Shown piece after piece: positions 16,290-23,774 of a stretch of 64,000 bases of DNA (position 1 is its first letter; each line of letters begins with the position of its first letter). The notes under the pieces are model-generated. The model was given only the letters and a program-made list of their open reading frames with translations. It was not told the DNA's origin and made no database searches. The translations under genes and the position numbers were made by a program. This DNA comes from Streptomyces spinoverrucosus. GTDB lineage: Bacteria; Actinomycetota; Actinomycetes; Streptomycetales; Streptomycetaceae. Location of the stretch: positions 1 to 64,000 of the forward strand of contig NZ_BJND01000055.1 of the NCBI RefSeq assembly GCF_006539505.1. Direction: 5' to 3'.

Positions 16290-17585
16290 TCACGCCATGT
16301 CATCGGCATGATCCTGCTTCGGCCGCTCCACGGTGCGCTCCGGCACGGGGCCTGCCAGACCGGGGATCCGTCGGCCCACGAGCAGATAGATGACCACACT
16401 GGCCAGAGCGAACGAGCCAACGCCGAGGAACATGGTCGTGCCGCCGTGGGCCGCGAGCAGCAGACCACCGGTGTAGGGGCCGATGAAGACGCCGAGTTGG
16501 GCGAAGGTCTGCGCGCCGAAGTACGAGCCTCGGCGGTCCTCCGGCGCGATCCGGTCGATGATGGCGAACTCCGCCGGATAGATGAGGATCTCGCCGAGCG
16601 AGAACACCACCATCGCGGCGACGAAGTGCCAGGTCTCCTCCGCGAACGCGAAGCCGGCCATGCCGAGGACGGTCAGCAGACCGCCGACGACGATGGACGT
16701 CACGGGGTTGCGCTTGTCCGTGTACCGGGAGACGGACAGCTGCAGGACGACCACGGTCACCGCGTTGGTGGTCAGCACGTACCCCAGGGTCGCGGTGCCG
16801 TCGGCGAAGCCGTCGGAGAGATGCTGCGCGAGCAGCGAGGAGACCCGGCCGTGCACGGCCTCCAGCAGCAGTCCGGCGAGGATGAGGAACAGCAGCCGCG
16901 CGTCAGTCGCCACGACCCGCGCGCTGTCCGCGAGTCCTTGGAGCACGCTGCCGAAGAGTTGCGTCCGCCCCTCGCCGGTGCCCGTCCGGCCGGGCTCGCC
17001 GGCCGACGCAGACGACGAGGTCAGCAGCAGGACTACAGCCAGGCCGAGCAGGTAGACGCCGTAGCCGAGCGCGCCGACGAGGAACGCCGACCGGTCACCG
17101 GCCAGACCGACCGCCGCCCCGACGACCGGCCCGACGGCGAAGCCCATGTTGGTGGCCACGTACTGGTACGAGAACCACTTCACCCGTCGGCCCGGCGGGA
17201 GCAGGTCGCTCAGCAGCGCCTTTCCCACGGGACCGAAGGAGCTGCTGCTGAGCGCCATCGTCGCGTTGAAGACGAACACCGCAAGGACGCCGTGGCTGAA
17301 GTAGAGGCCCACGAACGAGCCGATCACTCCCAGCAGGGAGACCAGCAGCAGCCGGGTCCGGCCGAGGAGGTCGGACAGCGAACCTCCGACGAACCCGGCG
17401 AAGATCGAGAAGAACACCGACGACCCGATGATGAAGCCGATCATGCCCGGCTGGAGCCCGAGTTCCTTGTGGAGGAACACGGCCAGGAAGGGCACGGTGA
17501 CCGAGTTGGCGAGACTCATGATGCCGGAGCCGACGACCAGCACCCGGGCAAGCACGGGCGAAGACGCGGTGGTGGTGTTGGTCAT
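16290..17585 (-). CDS. MFS transporter (drug efflux-type)
   Basis: 431 residues with 12 predicted membrane helices. The loop 2-3 MFS motif reads GGSLSDLLGRTRLLL, and PVGKALLSDLLPPGRR lies near helix 5. A central cytoplasmic loop of about 35 residues (SSSASAGEPGRTGTGEG) separates the halves. Members of this shape export hydrophobic compounds by proton antiport. The gene is alone; no adjacent regulator is clearly paired, although the hypothetical lipoprotein and MarR genes lie behind it on the same strand. Confidence 0.88.
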   Translation of the reverse strand: MTNTTTASSPVLARVLVVGSGIMSLANSVTVPFLAVFLHKELGLQPGMIGFIIGSSVFFSIFAGFVGGSLSDLLGRTRLLLVSLLGVIGSFVGLYFSHGVLAVFVFNATMALSSSSFGPVGKALLSDLLPPGRRVKWFSYQYVATNMGFAVGPVVGAAVGLAGDRSAFLVGALGYGVYLLGLAVVLLLTSSSASAGEPGRTGTGEGRTQLFGSVLQGLADSARVVATDARLLFLILAGLLLEAVHGRVSSLLAQHLSDGFADGTATLGYVLTTNAVTVVVLQLSVSRYTDKRNPVTSIVVGGLLTVLGMAGFAFAEETWHFVAAMVVFSLGEILIYPAEFAIIDRIAPEDRRGSYFGAQTFAQLGVFIGPYTGGLLLAAHGGTTMFLGVGSFALASVVIYLLVGRRIPGLAGPVPERTVERPKQDHADDMA

Positions 17586-17622
17586 CGCACTGACGCGCCC
17601 TTGCCCCCTTTCCCCTTCCGCT

Positions 17623-18150
17623 TCAATGGCCGGACTCGGCGTGCGCGCCGTGGTCGCCGAGCTGGGCTTCGAACCAGTCGTGCAGGGCGTCGACCAGTGC
17701 GGAATCCTGCGTGATGTAGGTCAGCGTGGCCCCGTCGGCCGTGTCCTTGTACTCCACCTCGATACGGTCATACCCGTCCCGCAGTTCGGCGAGGCCCGGC
17801 ATGTCGGCGCCGTGGATCCGGGCGGGGTCGGCGAAGTCTCCCCGGCCGAACGCCGCGGCTTCCTTCCGCAGGTGAGCGCGTATCAGGTCGATCTGCTCGG
17901 TATCGCCGCGCTGGTCGGCCACGACATCCTGGGTGCCCCCGGTTGCCGTGGGGGTGAAGCGGTGGGTGGTCTGCTCAAGATCGAAGGGCATCACGGTTCT
18001 GCCGCGCTCGGCCACTAACTCCTGCCGCTCGGTCCGGCCGTCGCCCGGCTCCTTCTCCGAGCCGCCGGCCACCAGGGCGACAACCGTCACCGCGCCGGCA
18101 ATCGTCACGCCCGCGCCCGCCACCAGGGCCCGGCGCTTGCCGCTATTCAT
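17623..18150 (-). CDS. exported hypothetical protein
   Basis: 175 residues. A single N-terminal hydrophobic segment (ALVAGAGVTIAGAVTVVALV) acts as signal or anchor. The body contains FDLEQTTHRFTPTATGGTQD, IDLIRAHLRKEAAAFGRGDF, and a His-rich end HDWFEAQLGDHGAHAESGH. Close relatives occur next to MarR genes in Streptomyces; I know no function. The His-rich tail could bind metal. Its start overlaps the marR stop by eight bases, so the two are cotranscribed. Confidence 0.65.
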   Translation of the reverse strand: MNSGKRRALVAGAGVTIAGAVTVVALVAGGSEKEPGDGRTERQELVAERGRTVMPFDLEQTTHRFTPTATGGTQDVVADQRGDTEQIDLIRAHLRKEAAAFGRGDFADPARIHGADMPGLAELRDGYDRIEVEYKDTADGATLTYITQDSALVDALHDWFEAQLGDHGAHAESGH

Positions 18151-18586
18151 CCAGTGCCTCCACCATCACATCGAGGGCGTGGAGTACGCCCGCTCTTTCG
18201 TGGGCCGGGATTGCTTCGAGTAGCTGGGAGAAGCGCTCCCGTCGTGCTTGAGCAAGGTTCTGCGCGGCTCGCCGCCCCGAGGGGGTGAGGCGCAGGACGA
18301 CACCGCGTCCGTCGTCAGGGGCCGGGGCGCGTTCGACCCAGCCACGGGCGGACAGTTGGGTGACCAGGCGGCTCACGGTGCTCTTCTGCAGTCGCAGCCG
18401 GCGCGTCAGCTCCACCTGCCGCAGTTCGCCCTCTTGCGCCAACTCGCCCAGGGCATGCGCCTCGGAGACAGAGATCTGCTGGCCGCAGGGGGTGGTTTCC
18501 GGCTGGTGCAGCCCGAAGGCGCGGACAAATCCCGCCAGTGCCTCCTGGAGAGCGGCCGGGTCATCGGCCCTGCGATCCCTTGGCAT
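18143..18586 (-). CDS. MarR-family transcriptional regulator
   Basis: 147 residues from ATG 18586. The winged helix is clear: ISVSEAHALGELAQEGELRQ, VELTRRLRLQKSTVSRLVTQ, then the wing LSARGWVERAPAPDDGRGV. The start is directly abutted by two 19-bp direct repeats, which also decide it, since a longer frame would run through them. It overlaps the hypothetical gene downstream. MarR proteins respond to small molecules or oxidation; this one probably represses its own operon and perhaps the divergent DUF6153 gene. Confidence 0.9.
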   Translation of the reverse strand: MPRDRRADDPAALQEALAGFVRAFGLHQPETTPCGQQISVSEAHALGELAQEGELRQVELTRRLRLQKSTVSRLVTQLSARGWVERAPAPDDGRGVVLRLTPSGRRAAQNLAQARRERFSQLLEAIPAHERAGVLHALDVMVEALDE

Positions 18587-18626
18587 GGTTCGACGGTACA
18601 ACCAAGAGGTTCGAACGCACAACCAA
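18587..18626. promoter_or_regulatory. two tandem 19-bp repeats, probable MarR operator
   Basis: GGTTCGACGGTACAACCAA at 18587-18605 and GGTTCGAACGCACAACCAA at 18608-18626 differ at three or four bases and repeat with a 21-bp period, two helical turns. The first touches the marR start codon. The placement suggests autoregulation with dimers bound side by side, and an mRNA with little or no leader. Confidence 0.6.
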
Positions 18627-18750
18627 TTTGCCACGGGCACCTGGTCCGGCACGGCGGTCACTCGCCCCGTCCCGGCATGACCCGCTCTGCTTCGGTAGTG
18701 TCGGGAGTCGAGGGCCGCGGCGGCCCTCGACAGGTGTGTGGGGAGCGACC

Positions 18751-19206
18751 GTGAGCCGGTGCGTACGAACAGGAGGCGCCCTCGGGCACCTGCTGGTCGT
18801 GGTCGTGCTCGCGTTCGGTGTGTTCGTCATGCACACCGTCGGTCACCCCACCGATTCGCATGCCGCTGAGATGGGCCCGGCCTCCCATGCGTCGGCGCCG
18901 ACGACCCATGCGGTCTCGGCGGCGCACGAGGCCGCCTCGACTCCGCCCATGGCGGAATCCGAGCACGCGGCCGCCTCCGAGCACGCGCCGTCGACCGACA
19001 TGCCCGTCATGGCGATGGACATGCTGTCCCTCTGCCTGGCCGTCCTGCTCGCCGCATGGGTGCTCGCCGCGCTCGTCCGGTCGGCGCTCGCCCGCCACCC
19101 CGACTGGCTGGCGAGCCTCCTCCGTGCCCAGGTCGCCGCGGTGCTGCACCCCAACCCGCCGCCACGCGGCCCCGATCTCACCCGGCTGTCGGTCCTTCGG
19201 CTGTAG
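18751..19206 (+). CDS. DUF6153-like exported protein
   Basis: 151 residues from GTG 18751, with GGGAG just upstream. An N-terminal membrane segment (LGHLLVVVVLAFGVFVMHTV) is followed by a His- and Met-rich periplasmic stretch (PTDSHAAEMGPASHASAP, then TDMPVMAMDM) and a second membrane helix (LCLAVLLAAWVLAALV). The layout matches actinobacterial DUF6153 proteins found beside copper-handling genes. The Met/His pattern suggests metal contact, by inference. It is followed after 100 bases by the DUF305 gene. Confidence 0.72.
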   Translation: MSRCVRTGGALGHLLVVVVLAFGVFVMHTVGHPTDSHAAEMGPASHASAPTTHAVSAAHEAASTPPMAESEHAAASEHAPSTDMPVMAMDMLSLCLAVLLAAWVLAALVRSALARHPDWLASLLRAQVAAVLHPNPPPRGPDLTRLSVLRL

Positions 19207-19306
19207 GCCGAGACACCCACGCGGGCGCGCAGCACGCGCGATCCCGCTGTCTCGCACGCCCGAAAACAGCCAGAAGAACCAGACAACACCCGAGGTGAAA
19301 TCGACC

Positions 19307-19966
19307 ATGACTGCCTTCACGCGTGCCCTGCGCCGCACGTCCACTCGTCGTATCGCGGCAGCGAGCATCGCCGCGACGGGAGCCCTGCTGCTGTCCGCCT
19401 GCGGTGGCGACGGCGACGACATGAGCGGCATGGACCACGGCAGCAGCTCGTCGTCGGCCACGGCGACCACCGACGCCGGGGACAAGGCCGGGGACTTCGA
19501 CGACGCGGACGTGATGTTCGCGCAGAAGATGATCCCTCACCACGAGCAGGCCCTGGAGATGGCCCAGCTCGCCGACGGCCGCGCCTCCGATGCGGAGATC
19601 AAGGACATCGCGCAGAAGATCGAGCGGGCCCAGGACCCTGAGATCAAGACGATGAAGGGCTGGTTGGAGTCCTGGAAGCAGCCGACCGCGATGGAGTCCA
19701 TGCCTGGCATGGACCACGGCGCGGCTCACGGTGGCGACGGCATGATGTCCGACGCGGACATGAGGGAACTCCAGACCATGAAGGGCACGGAGTTCGACAA
19801 GATGTTCGCCCAGATGATGATCGAGCACCACAACGGCGCGATCACCATGGCCAAGGACGAGCAGAAGAACGGCAAGAACGCCGACGCCAAGAAGATGGCC
19901 GGCGACATCGTCAAGGGCCAGTCCGCCGAGGTCAAGCAGCTCCAGAGCATCCTCGACCGGCTCTGA
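19307..19966 (+). CDS. DUF305 lipoprotein, probable metal-binding
   Basis: 219 residues. The signal peptide ends in lipobox LLLSACGG (Cys about 32). The two repeats of DUF305 show MFAQKMIPHHEQALEMAQLA and MFAQMMIEHHNGAITMAKDE, each with the paired His typical of the four-helix fold. A His/Met-rich start (MSGMDHG) and linker (MPGMDHGAAHGGDGMM) look like copper ligands. DUF305 proteins accompany copper resistance genes and are exported. A good hairpin terminator follows at 19980. The precise role is unknown. Confidence 0.88.
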   Translation: MTAFTRALRRTSTRRIAAASIAATGALLLSACGGDGDDMSGMDHGSSSSSATATTDAGDKAGDFDDADVMFAQKMIPHHEQALEMAQLADGRASDAEIKDIAQKIERAQDPEIKTMKGWLESWKQPTAMESMPGMDHGAAHGGDGMMSDADMRELQTMKGTEFDKMFAQMMIEHHNGAITMAKDEQKNGKNADAKKMAGDIVKGQSAEVKQLQSILDRL

Positions 19967-19979
19967 GCCAGGTCGCACA

Positions 19980-20025
19980 GGGCCGTACGGCTCCGCGGCA
20001 CGCTCGCCGAGGAGCCGGACGGCCC
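19980..20025. terminator. hairpin terminator after the DUF305 gene
   Basis: Stem of 15 bp with one mismatch: GGGCCGT-a-CGGCTCC (19980-19994) pairs with GGAGCCG-g-ACGGCCC (20011-20025), with a 16-base loop, 14 bases past the stop codon. Confidence 0.75.
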
Positions 20026-20104
20026 GGGACCCGGCCCGCGCACATCCCCCTCGACCGCACCCCGGCCTTCCGCGCCGACGCGCGCCCGATGACTCCGAGG
20101 AACC

Positions 20105-20962
20105 ATGCACAAGCGCCATGCCGCCGCGACAGCGGCTGCCCTCACTCTCGCCCTGACCGTGGCCGCCTGCTCCGATGACAAAGAGGGAACGGATTCGTCC
20201 ACCGCCTCCGCGACCACAGTGAGCCACATCCACGGCCTCGGCCTGGACCCCTCCGACCAGCGCCTGTACGTCGCCACCCACGAGGGCGTCTACACCCCCG
20301 GCGCAAGCAGCGCGCCCCAGCTCGTCGGCGACAGCAAGGACGACTTCATGGGCTTCACGGTGGCCCAGGACAACACCTTCTACGCCAGCGGCCACCCCGC
20401 CTCCGGCGGCAACAAAGGACTGATCAAGAGCACCGACGCCGGAAAGACCTGGACGTCACTGTCCCTGTCCGGCGAGTCGGACTTCCACGCGCTGGACTAC
20501 GCGCACGGCACGGTCTACGGCTACGACGCCACCAACGCCCTGCTGCGCACCACCAAGGACGGCACCACCTGGAAGAACGGGGCGAGCCTCGAGGCACTCG
20601 ACATCGCGGTCAGCCCGAACGACCCCGGCCTGATCCTCGCCACCACCCCCGAGGGCGTCGCCCGCAGCACCGACGGCGGCAGGACGTTCGCCAAGGGCAA
20701 GGAGCCGGTGCTGGCGTTCCTCTCCTGGAAGGCCGCGGGCGCGCTCTACGGCATCGATCAGGCCGGCGTCCTGAACCGCAGCAGCGACGGCGGCGCCACG
20801 TGGAAGACGGTCTCCACCGTGCCGGGCGGTCGGCCACAGGCGCTCACCGCGGTCGGCGCCGAGCACGTCCTGGCTGCCAGCCAGGACGGCGTGTACGAGT
20901 CGAAGGACGGCGGCAAGACCTTCCGCATGCGCCTCGCCGTCGAATCGAGCGGCGGACACTGA
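20105..20962 (+). CDS. F510_1955-type lipoprotein with BNR/sialidase-like repeats
   Basis: 285 residues with a lipoprotein signal (LTLALTVAACSDD, Cys about 22). The body is a beta-propeller with BNR Asp-box repeats: KSTDAGKTWTSL, RTTKDGTTWKNG, RSTDGGRTFAKG, SSDGGATWKTV and ESKDGGKTFRM. An early HIHGLGLDPSDQRLYVATHE is the signature of the F510_1955 family, sometimes called glycosylhydrolases without proof. Relatives travel with DUF305 and copper genes, as here. An extracytoplasmic binding or sensor role is possible; enzymatic activity is doubtful. Confidence 0.8.
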   Translation: MHKRHAAATAAALTLALTVAACSDDKEGTDSSTASATTVSHIHGLGLDPSDQRLYVATHEGVYTPGASSAPQLVGDSKDDFMGFTVAQDNTFYASGHPASGGNKGLIKSTDAGKTWTSLSLSGESDFHALDYAHGTVYGYDATNALLRTTKDGTTWKNGASLEALDIAVSPNDPGLILATTPEGVARSTDGGRTFAKGKEPVLAFLSWKAAGALYGIDQAGVLNRSSDGGATWKTVSTVPGGRPQALTAVGAEHVLAASQDGVYESKDGGKTFRMRLAVESSGGH

Positions 20963-20965
20963 CCC

Positions 20966-20992
20966 GGCACCCAGTCGCTCGCGCCGGGTGCC
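20966..20992. terminator. short hairpin between convergent genes
   Basis: GGCACCC (20966-20972) pairs with GGGTGCC (20986-20992), loop 13 bases, directly after the lipoprotein stop. It could serve the rightward gene. The rest of the 196-base gap to 21159 holds nothing I recognise. Confidence 0.5.
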
Positions 20993-21158
20993 AGGACGCG
21001 GATTTGACCTCCGCGGCTGTGACCATCGTCGGCATGCCCGGCATCCGGGGCGCCGCGATCGCCACTCGGCGAGGACTTTGGAGCGGGCTCGTCTCTCCGG
21101 CTTCTCGTCGCGAGTGGCCTCGCGTTCCTCTGTATTCGCAGGCGTCTGTTCGCGGTTG

Positions 21159-21737
21159 TCAGCCCTGGGGACGCAAGCCTGCCAGGGTCACGGCGACGAG
21201 CCGCCGCACCGCGGCCCTGGACGGCAGGCTTGCGGCTCCGGCGAGGGCGTGCAGGCAATAGCCTGCCAGCTCCTCCGGCGAGACATCGTCCCGGACCTCG
21301 CCCGTCTGAACGCCCTCGGTCAGCAACTCCCTGACGAAGTGACGCAGATGCTGCTCGGCGTGCGTGACATGGTCACCGCTGTGCATGAGGGCGGACAGCT
21401 CGCCTGCATGGCCATGCCGCTGCTGCTGGATCAGCGCGTAGCGCTCCAGCACCGCCTCCAGCCGCTCGCCCGGGGTGCCGGGGCGGTCACGGAGTTCGGA
21501 GAGCTCGGCAAGGTGACCGGCGATCTGCCGCTCATGCCACGCCACCATGATCGTCTCGACGTCCGGAAAGTACTTGTACAGGGTGGCCCGGCCGATGCCG
21601 CTCTCCTCGGCGATCCGCGACATCGTCACGCCCCGCAGCCCTTGCTCGGCCACCAGCGCCGCCGTGGTCTCCAGTACCGCCTCCCGTACGGCGCGGCGGT
21701 GCTCCTCGATGGTCTCGTTCCACAGCTTCGGCACCAC
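21159..21737 (-). CDS. TetR-family regulator
   Basis: 192 residues. The HTH is canonical: LVAEQGLRGVTMSRIAEESG and IGRATLYKYFPDVETIMVAW. A ligand domain of seven to eight helices follows (VLERYALIQQQRHGHAGELS). The gene is divergent from a small membrane-protein operon, and a palindrome lies between the two starts. His residues cluster in the ligand domain (HGHAGELSALMHSGDHVTHAEQHLRH), so metal sensing is conceivable but unproven. Confidence 0.9.
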   Translation of the reverse strand: MVPKLWNETIEEHRRAVREAVLETTAALVAEQGLRGVTMSRIAEESGIGRATLYKYFPDVETIMVAWHERQIAGHLAELSELRDRPGTPGERLEAVLERYALIQQQRHGHAGELSALMHSGDHVTHAEQHLRHFVRELLTEGVQTGEVRDDVSPEELAGYCLHALAGAASLPSRAAVRRLVAVTLAGLRPQG

Positions 21738-21774
21738 GGCAGTGTACGGGACGACGGCTTGGAAACATCATGAC

Positions 21775-21802
21775 TTGACGTAGACACAGTGTCTCGATAA
21801 AG
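21775..21802 (+). promoter_or_regulatory. promoter with TetR-type operator
   Basis: TTGACG at 21775-21780 and ATAAAG at 21797-21802, spacer 16, form a good promoter for the rightward gene at 21811. The palindrome AGACAC-A-GTGTCT (21782-21794) fills the spacer, an ideal repressor site for the divergent TetR. Confidence 0.65.
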
Positions 21803-21810
21803 GTGGCCGC

Positions 21811-22020
21811 ATGGAAAACGAGCCCGAGGGCCGCCCCCGCTCGACCGAGGGGACCCGTACGACCGACTCACCGACCGCCCTCTCCGACAGCGGGGCAGCC
21901 CCAGGCGCCCCGCGCTGGGTGAAGGTGTCCGGGATCGTGGCGCTCGCCGTGGTGGTGCTGTTCCTCGTGCTGCACCTCACCGGCAGTGGCATGGGACCCG
22001 GCATGCACGGCGGCCACTGA
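21811..22020 (+). CDS. small single-pass membrane protein
   Basis: 69 residues. The N-terminal half is polar and Ser/Thr/Pro-rich; one membrane helix follows (VSGIVALAVVVLFLVLHLTG) and a Met/His/Gly end MGPGMHGGH lies outside. The tail resembles copper-binding tails of other proteins in this cluster. The gene is controlled by the promoter and operator just upstream, and its TGA overlaps the next ATG by one base. Function unknown. Confidence 0.72.
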   Translation: MENEPEGRPRSTEGTRTTDSPTALSDSGAAPGAPRWVKVSGIVALAVVVLFLVLHLTGSGMGPGMHGGH

Positions 22021-22583
22021 TGCTGATGCCGCCCGCTCTCCGCAAACTCGCGCTCACCGCGCACGTCGCATCGTCAGTGGGCTGGCTGGGCTCGGTCGCG
22101 GTCTTCCTGGTCCTCGCGGTCGTCGGCCTCACCGGCCAGGACACCCAGCGCGTCCGCGGCGTCTATGTCGCCCTGGAGACGACCGGCTGGTACGCGATCG
22201 TCCCGCTGGCGTTCGCCTCTCTCCTGACCGGAGTCCTCCAGTCGCTCGGAACAACGTGGGGGCTGCTGCGCCACTACTGGGTGCTGGCCAAGCTCGCATT
22301 GACCGTCGTGGCCACGTTCCTTCTCCTGCTGCATATGCAGGTGGCCGACCGCGTGGCGGACATGGCAGCACGAACGAATCTGTCCAGCGGCGACCTCAAC
22401 GGGATGCGGGTTCAGCTCGTGGCCGACGCCGCGGCAGCCGTGGCCGTCCTGCTCACGGCCACCGCTCTCTCGATCTACAAGCCACGCGGCATCACCCGGT
22501 ACGGATGGCGGATGCAGCACAAGCAACGAGCCGCGCGGGCCGGTGACGCCGCTACGGAGAGGGCGGTCCCGGCCCGAACTTGA
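22020..22583 (+). CDS. DUF2269-like membrane protein
   Basis: 187 residues with four predicted membrane helices: LALTAHVASSVGWLGSVAVF, YAIVPLAFASLLTGVLQSLG, YWVLAKLALTVVATFLLLLH and LVADAAAAVAVLLTATALS. The start overlaps the preceding stop (TGATG); another ATG two codons on is possible. The conserved His near the start of the first helix and the helix arrangement recall small haem or copper membrane proteins such as the CopD/DUF2269 type, but this is tentative. It is cotranscribed with the Met/His-tailed protein under TetR control. Confidence 0.65.
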   Translation: MLMPPALRKLALTAHVASSVGWLGSVAVFLVLAVVGLTGQDTQRVRGVYVALETTGWYAIVPLAFASLLTGVLQSLGTTWGLLRHYWVLAKLALTVVATFLLLLHMQVADRVADMAARTNLSSGDLNGMRVQLVADAAAAVAVLLTATALSIYKPRGITRYGWRMQHKQRAARAGDAATERAVPART

Positions 22584-22694
22584 TCAGGCCGGGCCGGCTC
22601 GCCGCGAGACCCTAGTGGTGCGCCTCGGGGTCGAAACCCTCGGGAGCCCGGCCAAGGAACACGGTGACGGAACTGATCCGACCGTCGCCGTACG

Positions 22695-22737
22695 CCTGAT
22701 CCGGCCCGTGGTGGCTGTCCCACGAGGCCGGATCAGG
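22695..22737. terminator. bidirectional hairpin terminator
   Basis: CCTGATCCGGCC (22695-22706) pairs perfectly with GGCCGGATCAGG (22726-22737). An inner CGTGG/CCACG extends the stem after one bulged base. It lies between the convergent DUF2269-like gene and the CNNM operon end, so it can serve both. Confidence 0.8.
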
Positions 22738-22754
22738 GCGCGCCGAGGGTGCTG

Positions 22755-23774
22755 TCACGCCCCCTGCGGATGCAGCAGGCGGGCCAGCAGGTCGTCCAGC
22801 GTGACCAGGCCGGTGAGCCGCCCGCTGTCGTCGCGGACGACGGCGAGGGAGGCACGGTGCCGGCGCAGCTGCTCGATGGCGTGGCCGACCGTGTCCCGGG
22901 CCGCCAGCTCCGGTACGGGGCGGGCGAGTGCCCGCGCGGTGGCGGTGCGGCCCCGGCTGCGGGCGATCAGGGCGTCGCGGGCGTGGACCGAGCCGACGAC
23001 CAGCGGACCGTCGAACACCGGCAGGCGGCTGCGGTCGTGTTCGGCGGCCGTGGCCAGGATGGTGGCGGGGTCGGCCTCGGCCGGTACCGAGGTGATCTCG
23101 GCGACCGGGATCTGCAGGTCGCCCACCGGCGTCTGGGGCTCGGTGAGCGAGTTGGTGATCAGTTCGGAGTCGTCCTTGCTGATCAGGCCGAGCCGCTCGG
23201 ACTCCTCGACCAGGTGGGTGAGCTGCTCACGGTTGTGGACCGCGGTCAGTTCGTCGCGCGGGGTCACCCGGCACAGGCGGACCAGGCCGTTGCTGATCTT
23301 GTTGAGCACCCAGATCAGCGGGCGTACGGCCGCCACCACGCCCCGGAAGGGCGCGGACAGCAGCATCGCCGAGCGCTCGGGGTGGGCGATGGCCCACGAT
23401 TTCGGTGCCATCTCGCCGACCACCATGTGCAGGAACACCACGACGATCAGCGCCACGGCGAAGGCGATGCCGTAGCTGAGGGCGCTGGGCAGGCCCAGCT
23501 TGTGCAGCAGCGGGTCGAGTTCGTGGGAGATCGCCGGCTTGGACACCGATCCCAGGCCCAGCGTGCACACGGTGATACCGAGCTGGGCCCCGGCCAGCAT
23601 CAGCGACAGCTCGCGCATGCCGGCAAGCGCCGCCTTGGCGCCGCGCTGCCCCTCGGCCGCGGCCTTCTCCATGCGGTGCCGCTTGGCGGCGACGAGCGCG
23701 AATTCGGCGGCGACGAAGAAGCCGCTGCCGATCAGCAGCAGGACGGTGACGAAGAGCGCCATCGGGAAACTCAC
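22755..23774 (-). CDS. CNNM/HlyC-CorC-type CBS transporter, short form (pair 1)
   Basis: 339 residues. The N-terminal DUF21/CNNM membrane domain has helices such as MALFVTVLLLIGSGFFVAAE and ALIVVVFLHMVVGEMAPKSW; two CBS domains follow (SVHARDALIARSRGRTATAR and RHRASLAVVRDDSGRLTGLV). The CorC/HlyC C-terminal domain is absent. CNNM proteins export or sense Mg2+ or Co2+. The ATG overlaps the stop of the long-form gene by four bases, so the two subunits are made together and may form a heteromer. Confidence 0.88.
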   Translation of the reverse strand: MSFPMALFVTVLLLIGSGFFVAAEFALVAAKRHRMEKAAAEGQRGAKAALAGMRELSLMLAGAQLGITVCTLGLGSVSKPAISHELDPLLHKLGLPSALSYGIAFAVALIVVVFLHMVVGEMAPKSWAIAHPERSAMLLSAPFRGVVAAVRPLIWVLNKISNGLVRLCRVTPRDELTAVHNREQLTHLVEESERLGLISKDDSELITNSLTEPQTPVGDLQIPVAEITSVPAEADPATILATAAEHDRSRLPVFDGPLVVGSVHARDALIARSRGRTATARALARPVPELAARDTVGHAIEQLRRHRASLAVVRDDSGRLTGLVTLDDLLARLLHPQGA

